Shown piece after piece: positions 9,586-17,269 of a stretch of 64,000 nucleotides of DNA. Origin of the DNA: Tardiphaga alba (GTDB lineage: Bacteria > Pseudomonadota > Alphaproteobacteria > Rhizobiales > Xanthobacteraceae); assembly GCF_018279705.1 (NCBI RefSeq), contig NZ_CP036498.1:4853001-4917000 (forward strand), written 5' to 3'. Below the pieces are notes generated by a model, which saw only the letters and a program-made list of their open reading frames with translations, was not told where the DNA came from and made no database searches. A program made the position numbers and the translations under genes. Numbering within the stretch: the first letter of the stretch is position 1; every line of letters begins with the position of its first letter.

Positions 9586-9589
9586 GCTT

Positions 9590-10051
9590 GTGACGACGGC
9601 GATCATCCTCCGGCTCTATCGCGCAGACGATGAAGATGCCTCCATCGCGCTGTGGCTGGAGACATGGAAGCTCGCTTATCCCTCCATCGATTTCGACAAG
9701 CGCGTGGATTGGTGGCGCGAGCGCTGGCGCACCGAACTTGTGCCGGTCGCCCGGATCGTCGTTGCAGAACGGGATGGTGCGATGGCCGGCTTCGTGACCA
9801 TCGATGGCACCGGCTATCTCGACCAGCTCGTGGTCGGCCCCACACATTGGGGCAGCAACACGGCCCGGCTGCTGATGGATGAAGCCAAGCGCCTCTCCCC
9901 CGGCGGCGTGACACTGAAAGTGAACGCAGACAATGCGCGAGCGATCAGGTTTTACGAGCGCAATGGATTTGTGAAGACGGATGAGGAGATGAATTCGTCA
10001 GGGCGGGCGGTGGATGTGATGGCGTGGACACCCCAATCGCCGAAATCGTAG
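9590..10051 (+). CDS. GNAT family N-acetyltransferase
   Basis: 153-residue acetyltransferase of the GNAT superfamily, which transfers acetyl from acetyl-CoA to an amine or similar group. Visible marks are the core strand VVAERDGAMAGFVTIDG, the LDQLVVGPTHWGSNTA segment in the acetyl-CoA loop region, and the C-terminal NADNARAIRFYERNGF motif typical of the family. The start is GTG at 9590, five bases after the stop of the OmpA-like gene, which implies co-transcription. Its stop codon TAG (10049-10051) lies inside the palindromic repeat that follows, so the last residues may have been altered by repeat insertion. Substrate unknown. Confidence 0.85.
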   Translation: MTTAIILRLYRADDEDASIALWLETWKLAYPSIDFDKRVDWWRERWRTELVPVARIVVAERDGAMAGFVTIDGTGYLDQLVVGPTHWGSNTARLLMDEAKRLSPGGVTLKVNADNARAIRFYERNGFVKTDEEMNSSGRAVDVMAWTPQSPKS

Positions 10052-10136
10052 CCCGGATGTAGCGCAGCGCAATCCGGGAACCGGCGATATGCCGATGCTC
10101 TAATTCCCGGATTACGCTTCGCTTCATCCGGGCTAC
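10048..10136. repeat. Palindromic repeat, GTAGCCCGGAT family, copy 1
   Basis: Begins GTAGCCCGGATG and ends CATCCGGGCTAC, an imperfect inverted repeat with two internal arms. A second copy stands at 15984-16072. It separates the convergent acetyltransferase and ABC exporter genes and could fold into a hairpin in either transcript. Confidence 0.85.
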
Positions 10137-10144
10137 CAGAATCC

Positions 10145-12004
<1,860 letters not shown>

Positions 12005-12179
12005 GATTTATAACCGTTCTTGTCGTTGCGGCCTCAGATAGGCCGATGCGGCCCGGCTGGCAAATGACTTAGGTCAATCACGACAAGTCCTTGTCGGACA
12101 GGCATTCCTGCGATATAGACGCGGCAAATCCGCCATCGCAATCCAGAGATTCAGGCGCATCCGCGCCGAAGGAACCGTC

Positions 12180-12407
12180 ATGAAAGCCGAAATTCACCCG
12201 GATTATCATAACATTACCGTCGTTATGACCGACGGTACCGAGTATCAGACCCGCTCGACCTGGGGCAAGGAAGGCGACAAGCTGAACCTTGATATCGACC
12301 CGAAGTCGCACCCGGCCTGGACCGGCGGCACCACCCAGCTGCTCGACCGCGGCGGCCGTGTCTCGCGCTTCCAGAAGAAGTTCTCGGGCTTCCTCAAGAA
12401 GGACTGA
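12180..12407 (+). CDS. rpmE: 50S ribosomal protein L31
   Basis: 75-residue ribosomal protein L31 beginning [10 protein letters not shown], with the family core [18 protein letters not shown] and the C-terminal [12 protein letters not shown]. It has no cysteines, so it is the zinc-free form, normal for this bacterial group. It is transcribed alone, divergently from the ABC exporter; the 175 bases between them must hold both promoters. A terminator follows the stop codon. Confidence 0.97.
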   Translation: MKAEIHPDYHNITVVMTDGTEYQTRSTWGKEGDKLNLDIDPKSHPAWTGGTTQLLDRGGRVSRFQKKFSGFLKKD

Positions 12408-12439
12408 GCCGCTTCAGGCCCAACCGACTGACCATTTCA

Positions 12440-12469
12440 AAACGCCCCTGCTCGCGCGGGGGCGTTTTT
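12440..12469 (+). terminator. Rho-independent terminator after rpmE
   Basis: AACGCCCC-TGCTCGCGC-GGGGCGTTTTT: an 8-pair GC-rich stem followed by five T, 33 bases after the rpmE stop. The A-run on the left arm also permits weaker use on the other strand. Confidence 0.9.
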
Positions 12470-12486
12470 CGTTGGGGGCTTTCGTA

Positions 12487-12567
12487 GGGTGGGCAAAGGA
12501 GCGAAGCGACGTGCCCGCCTTCAAGTGCTCAGCCAGTGAAGGTGGGCACGCTACGCTTTGCCCACCC
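12487..12567. repeat. Palindromic repeat, GGGTGGGCAAAG family
   Basis: Starts GGGTGGGCAAAGG and ends CTTTGCCCACCC, with inner arms GTGCCCGCCTT and AAGGTGGGCAC. Single copy in this window, lying between the rpmE terminator and the convergent MipA-like gene. Elements of this type are common intergenic palindromes in rhizobial genomes. Confidence 0.8.
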
Positions 12568-12600
12568 GACAGTCTGCCTTGCATTTTTTTCGGCTTGAGA

Positions 12601-13443
12601 TCAGCGGATCGCAATGTCGAACGAATAGGCGACGCCGACACCGGCCGTCAGCTGGTTAGGATTGCCGCGCATGGTCACGATCGGGCTGTCGGCGGCACTG
12701 CCGAGCAAGCGGTCATATTCGACCCAGCCGCGGACTTCCCATTGCGGATCGAGCTGATAGCGCAACTGCGCGCCGGCCCCGACCGCCGAAGAGCCGCCGC
12801 CGGCATTGTAAGCCGCAAGTCCCGACGCCAGCGCCTCCACCGGCGTGACGCCGAAATAGGTGGCGGCGAATTTGCTGTCGGTCACGGTGTAGCGCGGGCC
12901 GAAGGCGAAGGTCAGGCGCTCGCTCAGCGGCACGATCGCGTCCGCAGCGAAATCGGCCACGATTCCCTCATGGCCATTGAAGCCGCGGCGGACCTCCGCG
13001 CGCAGGCGCAGCCAGTCGATGGCGTAATATTCGGCGAAGCCACCGATCTCGATGGCGTAATCGACATCCTTCAAGCCGGTGAGCTCGCTGTAATCGCTGG
13101 CCTTGCGCGCCCGCCTGTATTTGCCGGCCGGGCCGGCGCGGAAACCCGCACCATTGTCAAACACCGCGAAACTGATGTTGTCGCGCATGCCCTTGAACTG
13201 GCGCGGCGTGCCGGCGCGGCGGACCGAGATGATCGGGACCGGGCTGAAGCGCTGACTGTCCGCGCCCGGATAGGACGGCGCCGCCTCGCCGCCGATGCCG
13301 ACGGTGACGGTCCAGCCGCCCACCGGCGACGGAACGAACGGAATCGCCGGCGGTGCCGGCAATGTGGCGACCGGCTGCGCATGCGCCGCCACTGGCACCG
13401 TCAGCGCACCGACGACACCGCAAATCACGCGAAAACGAGACAT
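12601..13443 (-). CDS. MipA/OmpV family outer-membrane protein
   Basis: 280-residue predicted outer-membrane beta-barrel of the MipA/OmpV family (scaffold for murein enzymes in E. coli; general porin-like role elsewhere). From ATG 13443 there is a signal peptide with a cut after AAHAQ. The mature part starts with the family hallmark GGWTVTVGIGGEAAPSYPGAD and ends in the aromatic-containing strand VAYSFDIAIR typical of barrels. The longer frame upstream lacks a signal and is not used. Monocistronic, between convergent rpmE and an acyltransferase on the same strand 109 bases upstream. Confidence 0.85.
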   Translation of the reverse strand: MSRFRVICGVVGALTVPVAAHAQPVATLPAPPAIPFVPSPVGGWTVTVGIGGEAAPSYPGADSQRFSPVPIISVRRAGTPRQFKGMRDNISFAVFDNGAGFRAGPAGKYRRARKASDYSELTGLKDVDYAIEIGGFAEYYAIDWLRLRAEVRRGFNGHEGIVADFAADAIVPLSERLTFAFGPRYTVTDSKFAATYFGVTPVEALASGLAAYNAGGGSSAVGAGAQLRYQLDPQWEVRGWVEYDRLLGSAADSPIVTMRGNPNQLTAGVGVAYSFDIAIR

Positions 13444-13551
13444 GAGACCCCAATGATCGACGCCGCCCCCGGCGCGCGATGAGAGGTACGATACAACAGC
13501 CGCGGGGTTGCAGCGGTGCGACAATACGTCACCAAACGCCGAAATTCGCAG

Positions 13552-14643
13552 TTAGTGCGCGGGCGAACCTGTGGCGCGTACCGGTTTCGACGAAAACAGG
13601 CCCACCAGCGCCTTGCGGCCGGGCATTTCCACCAGCCGGTAGCTGACTTCCGCCAGCGCCCAGATGATGGCGAAGCAGACCAGCGACGCGGCGATATAGA
13701 TCCACTGCTGCTGGCCGGTCAGGCGCCATGTCCGGATGGCGAAGCTCACGAAGAGCGGGTGGATCAGGTAGATCGAATACGAAATGATCCCGAGCCGGTA
13801 GACCAGCCGGTTGCCGAACAGGAGCTGCGCCATTCGTCCGTCGCGCGACAGCACGGCGACCAGCGGGATGTAGAGCAGGTACATCAGGCGATCGCTGGCA
13901 TCCGCGACGCCGACCGCGATGATCGCGAGCGGAATCGCGATGACGAGAACGTCCTGCACCGTGGCCGAGAGATGATCGACGAGATCGCCGAAACGGAAAA
14001 TAACGAGGCCGAGCGCGAAGCCACAGACGGCGCGCAACATCGGATACAGCGAATTGCCGTTGACCACATCGAGCGGCCCACCCGAGCCACGCCCGGTGAT
14101 GCTCACCGCATAGATGCCGATGAGTGCTGCAACCACAGCCAGCACGGCGATCCACGTCTTTTTGTTCTGCGTCCACGGCATCAGGAACGGTAGCAGCAGA
14201 TAGGAGCCCATCTCCGCGCTCGCGGCCCATGCGACGCCGATGATCGGGAAGATATAGAGCCCCCACCCCGACAGCATGAACAGGTTGCCGAACCAGTCCC
14301 ATGCCGAATACATGCCGAGCTTTTCGCCGGACAGATCGGCCGCGATCTTGGCCACGTAGAACAGTCCGATGATGAAATAAGCGGGGTAGAGGCGCGCCAC
14401 GCGCTTCAACATGAAATTCGCGAACACCTTGCCGGTGAGATGCTGGAACGTCTCGCGATAGTTCAGCGCCATCACATAGCCGGACAGCATGAAGAACATA
14501 TCGACCAGCAGATAGCCGTAGGGGATGCGGAAAAACGAGCCGGTGCCGCCGGTCGCGAGCTGCACGTCGCCGAAGTGATAGACGACGATCACCGCAGCCG
14601 CGACGCCACGCACGCCCGTCAATGCCCTGATATCGTCAGCCAT
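13552..14643 (-). CDS. Acyltransferase family 3 membrane protein (OafA/NodX type)
   Basis: 363 residues with about ten membrane helices; family 3 acyltransferases put acetyl or other acyl groups on surface sugars or exported molecules. The N-terminal RALTGVRGVAAAVIVVYHF has the Arg and His expected at the catalytic site, and FFMLSGYVM is the second conserved motif. The start chosen is ATG 14643, as homologues begin just before RALTGVRG. Its ATG is preceded directly by the T-tract of a terminator-like hairpin (14644-14698), so translation initiation may depend on that structure; an alternative frame start at 14670 lies inside the hairpin loop. Target unknown. Confidence 0.88.
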   Translation of the reverse strand: MADDIRALTGVRGVAAAVIVVYHFGDVQLATGGTGSFFRIPYGYLLVDMFFMLSGYVMALNYRETFQHLTGKVFANFMLKRVARLYPAYFIIGLFYVAKIAADLSGEKLGMYSAWDWFGNLFMLSGWGLYIFPIIGVAWAASAEMGSYLLLPFLMPWTQNKKTWIAVLAVVAALIGIYAVSITGRGSGGPLDVVNGNSLYPMLRAVCGFALGLVIFRFGDLVDHLSATVQDVLVIAIPLAIIAVGVADASDRLMYLLYIPLVAVLSRDGRMAQLLFGNRLVYRLGIISYSIYLIHPLFVSFAIRTWRLTGQQQWIYIAASLVCFAIIWALAEVSYRLVEMPGRKALVGLFSSKPVRATGSPAH

Positions 14644-14698
14644 AAAAAAGCCCCTGCTCTGCCGGTTCATGTCTAGCGCATGAGCGGCAGGCAGGGGC
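14644..14698 (-). terminator. Terminator-like hairpin abutting the acyltransferase start codon
   Basis: Read on the minus strand, GCCCCTGC and CTGCCG pair with CGGCAG and GCAGGGGC (one bulged base), with a further TCATG/CATGA pairing in the loop, followed by six T and then immediately the ATG of the acyltransferase. It lies 27 bases after the stop of the rcdA-like gene and should terminate that transcript or act as an attenuator. The only purine-rich ribosome-site candidate (AGGGG) is inside the stem. Confidence 0.8.
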
Positions 14699-14724
14699 GG
14701 AAATTTTGCGACGATGCGCGATGC

Positions 14725-15237
14725 TCAGCGTTCGAACGCAGCACGCAGACGGTTGAGCTGCGGCATCAGCGGATTGCCGATCGGCGCCGGCTCGGCGGCG
14801 GCAGCGTGAATGTTGGTGTCGAGACGGCGCACCTTGCTCTGCAAGGTCATCGAGCGCGCGATCAGGACCTGCAGCTGCTCCGGCAGTTTGAGCAGCATCT
14901 CTTCCGGGCTCGGATCGGCGGCGCTGAGCTTCACCTTGGTCTTTTCGCGGTTGGCCTGCGACAGGGTCATCTCGCCTTCCTTCACCGCGCGATGCAGCAG
15001 CAGCCACGAGGCCAGCTGCATCAGGCGGGTGGTCAGGCGCATGCTCTCGGTCGCATAGGTCAGGCTGACCGAACGATCGAGCGCCTTGGCTTCAGTGCGA
15101 CCGACGCCATCGAGATAGGCGGCGGTTTCCTCGACCAGATCCATGCCTTCGCGGAACAATGTACCGAAGGCAGCGGAGTTGGTCAGCCGCTCGCTGAACT
15201 GAACAAGGGCGGGCTCGCTCTGGGCACGGTCCGTCAT
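14725..15237 (-). CDS. rcdA: DUF1465 protein, RcdA-type adaptor of regulated proteolysis
   Basis: 170-residue all-alpha protein of the DUF1465 family, to which Caulobacter RcdA belongs. RcdA helps deliver CtrA and other substrates to the ClpXP protease during the cell cycle. Visible family segments are SLTYATESMRLTTRLMQLASW and EMLLKLPEQLQVLIARSM. The ATG at 15237 has GAGG eight bases upstream, better than the TTG at 15255. It is transcribed leftward and ends just before a strong hairpin. Function is inferred from the family. Confidence 0.8.
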   Translation of the reverse strand: MTDRAQSEPALVQFSERLTNSAAFGTLFREGMDLVEETAAYLDGVGRTEAKALDRSVSLTYATESMRLTTRLMQLASWLLLHRAVKEGEMTLSQANREKTKVKLSAADPSPEEMLLKLPEQLQVLIARSMTLQSKVRRLDTNIHAAAAEPAPIGNPLMPQLNRLRAAFER

Positions 15238-15408
15238 GGTTAACGCCTCACGCAATTGATTTCGCGGCCGACTCTTTGCGGCCGTCTTATGATGAACAAA
15301 TCATTGCGCGTGCGTCAGCGAGAGTCCAGCGGCCAAAAAATTAAAGAAAAGTTTATGGTTTAAATTGCCAAGACCGCGTCACGCTAAAACAGGGCCGCGT
15401 GACGCGCC

Positions 15409-15437
15409 AAAAAAAGAGCCGCCGTTTCCGGCGGCTT
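15409..15437 (-). terminator. Rho-independent terminator without an adjacent gene
   Basis: On the minus strand GCCGCCG-GAAA-CGGCGGC followed by TC and seven T. The nearest upstream minus-strand gene (DUF1192) ends 340 bases away, beyond a repeat, so this may end a separate short transcript. Confidence 0.75.
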
Positions 15438-15570
15438 TAAAGTTGATAACAGGGAGGCGTCAAACAGAGTGGACAGGAGCCACTCGGTGTCCAAACAAGG
15501 ACAATTTGAGTAATAAGCGAGAAAGCTTAATTGCACGTAAATCTGTGGGGATTCGTTAGCCATAGCAGCG
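15416..15570 (-). ncRNA. Candidate small RNA upstream of an orphan terminator
   Basis: Minus-strand segment ending at the orphan terminator. It contains a second hairpin (GGACA...TGTCC, 15471-15492, with an inner GAG/CTC pairing) and an unpaired CCTCCC stretch (around 15452-15458) able to pair with ribosome-binding sites, as seen in many rhizobial small RNAs. The 5' end is a guess. No Rfam family could be recognised by eye. It could instead be the 3' untranslated region of the DUF1192 transcript. Confidence 0.35.
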
Positions 15571-15636
15571 TGGCAATATGTACCGAAACGGGACGCTCGC
15601 GGATCTGTGATTGATAGTTGGCGTGAAAACACGCCG

Positions 15637-15745
15637 CCCTCATGGTGAGGAGCCGCGATAGCGCCGTCTCGAACCATGAAATGATCTAGCTCCGAGTTTG
15701 CGGCCATCCTTCGAGACGCCGCTGCGCGGCTCCTCAGGATGAGGG
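15637..15745. repeat. Palindromic repeat, CCCTCAT...ATGAGGG family, copy 1
   Basis: Starts CCCTCATGGTGAGGAGCCGCG, with GCGCCGTCTCGAACCATG, a variable middle, and ends CATCCTTCGAGACGCCGCTG and CTCCTCAGGATGAGGG. Two related hairpins face each other. Other copies stand at 40239-40340 and 61705-61804. Confidence 0.9.
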
Positions 15746-15778
15746 AAGAGTTAGATTGCGCGCGCCGTCACAAATCCA

Positions 15779-15967
15779 TCACGACTTGAAGAAGCGGTCC
15801 GCCGCGTCGCGCGTGGCGCGTTTCAAGTTCATGCTCGACTGCAAACGCTGGATTTCGGTGTTCAGCAAATCGATTCGCGCGGCGATTTCTTCCACAGACA
15901 ATTGCGAGAGGTCCTGCCCCATCTCGTGACTGACCTGCTTCTTCGGCGCGTCGTCATGGATCGCCAT
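15779..15967 (-). CDS. DUF1192 family small protein
   Basis: 62 residues starting MAIHDDAPKK, with the family core LSVEEIAARIDLLNTEIQRL, a short coiled coil, and a basic C-terminus. DUF1192 proteins are small conserved alphaproteobacterial proteins without known function. The ATG at 15967 begins four codons inside the longest frame. The upstream side is occupied by a palindromic repeat (15984-16072) that nearly touches the start, so the promoter must lie within or beyond it. Confidence 0.8.
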   Translation of the reverse strand: MAIHDDAPKKQVSHEMGQDLSQLSVEEIAARIDLLNTEIQRLQSSMNLKRATRDAADRFFKS

Positions 15968-15983
15968 TGTGATCTCCAAAGTC

Positions 15984-16072
15984 GTAGCCCGGATGGAGCG
16001 CAGCGCAACCCGGGGATCAGCATTTCAACGATCTGGTTATCCCTGGATTACGCTGCGCTCCATCCAGGCTAC
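15984..16072. repeat. Palindromic repeat, GTAGCCCGGAT family, copy 2
   Basis: Begins GTAGCCCGGATGGAGCGCAG and ends CTGCGCTCCATCCAGGCTAC; same layout as 10048-10136. It lies between the divergent DUF1192 and quinone oxidoreductase genes. Confidence 0.85.
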
Positions 16073-16153
16073 AGACCAATTCCACGGGTGGTTGCCAGCG
16101 CACTGCAGGCTTACTAATCAGGTGTGCACCCCACGTCGCTCGAAGGACAAATC

Positions 16154-17152
16154 ATGGAAAAGCTGCCCGCGCAAATGACCGTCGTCGCCATCAGCAAGCC
16201 GGGCGGCCCCGAGGTGCTGATCCCCGAAACGCGCAATCTTCCGAAGCCCGGCCCCGGCGAGATTCTGGTGAAAGTCGCGGCGGCCGGCGTCAACCGTCCG
16301 GATGTGGCGCAGCGTTCCGGCAGCTATCCGCCACCGCCCGGCGCCAGCGATCTGCCGGGCCTAGAAATTGCCGGTGAGGTCGTCGCGCTCGGTGACGGCG
16401 CCAAGAAGCACAAGCTCGGCGACAAAGTGATGTCGCTGGTCGCCGGCGGCGGTTATGCGCAATATTGCATCGCGCAGGATGCCCAGGCGATGCCGGTTCC
16501 CGAAGGCTTCTCGATGCTCGAGGCCGGCGCCACGGCCGAGACGTTGATGACCGTGTGGCACAATGTGTTCGAGCGCGGCGGCCTTGTGGCCGGCGAGACG
16601 CTGCTGATCCATGGCGGCTCGTCCGGCATCGGCACTATGGCCATCCAGCTCGCCAAGGCGTTTGGCGCCAATGTGATCGTCACCGTCGGATCCCAGGACA
16701 AGGCGGACGCCTGCCTCAAGCTCGGGGCGGACCACGCCATCAACTACAAGGACGAGGATTTCGTCGCCCGCGTCAAGGAGATCACGAACAAGGCCGGTGT
16801 CGAGCTGATCCTCGATATGGTCGGCGGCGATTACGTCGAAAAGAACCTCGACGCTGCCGCCGTGGATGGCCGCATCGTCCAGATCGCGGTGCTGAACGGC
16901 CCGAAAGCCACCATCACGGCATCCAAGATCATGGTGAAGCGGCTGCATTATACCGGCTCGACCCTCCGCCCGCGCACCAATGAGGCCAAGGCGGCCATGG
17001 TGTCGGCGATCGAGGCCAAGGTCCTGCCCTTGCTCAACTCCGGCAAGGTCAAGCCTTTGATGGACAGCACTTTCCCGCTCGCCAAGGCCGCGGACGCCCA
17101 CAAGCGGATGGAAACCAGCGCACATATTGGCAAAATTGTGTTGGAGGTTTAG
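16154..17152 (+). CDS. NAD(P)H quinone oxidoreductase, PIG3 family
   Basis: 332-residue zinc-free medium-chain dehydrogenase/reductase. The catalytic domain starts MTVVAISKPGGPEVL; the Rossmann motif is GGSSGIGTMAIQLAKA, followed by the VTVGSQDKADACLKLGAD nucleotide loop. The PIG3 branch reduces quinones with NADPH. Start set at ATG 16154, with GAAGGA eight bases before. It is transcribed alone; the next gene starts 117 bases on. Confidence 0.9.
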   Translation: MEKLPAQMTVVAISKPGGPEVLIPETRNLPKPGPGEILVKVAAAGVNRPDVAQRSGSYPPPPGASDLPGLEIAGEVVALGDGAKKHKLGDKVMSLVAGGGYAQYCIAQDAQAMPVPEGFSMLEAGATAETLMTVWHNVFERGGLVAGETLLIHGGSSGIGTMAIQLAKAFGANVIVTVGSQDKADACLKLGADHAINYKDEDFVARVKEITNKAGVELILDMVGGDYVEKNLDAAAVDGRIVQIAVLNGPKATITASKIMVKRLHYTGSTLRPRTNEAKAAMVSAIEAKVLPLLNSGKVKPLMDSTFPLAKAADAHKRMETSAHIGKIVLEV

Positions 17153-17269
17153 CGCGGGAGAACCACGCCAAAGCCTTGGATTTGTTTCGCTTTCGTGTCA
17201 TTTATCGAGGCTTCGATGAATGACACGCGCGGGGCATCGGCGCGGTCCACGGAACGGTGATTGCGGAAC

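Larger units (their letters stand above)
15238..15778. other. 541-base intergenic region between rcdA and the DUF1192 gene
   Basis: No convincing protein gene. It holds, from left to right, the rcdA ribosome site, an A/T-rich stretch (15290-15370) that could be the rcdA promoter region, an inverted repeat GCGTCAC/GTGACGC (15376-15405), a minus-strand terminator (15409-15437), a structured segment that could be a small RNA, and a palindromic repeat (15637-15745). A 107-residue minus-strand open frame crosses it but has no family resemblance. Confidence 0.6.

Noticed and set aside
12180..12407. Loss of zinc-binding Cys in L31
   Set aside because: The Cys-free form is normal in alphaproteobacteria, not a sign of a zinc-starvation paralogue.
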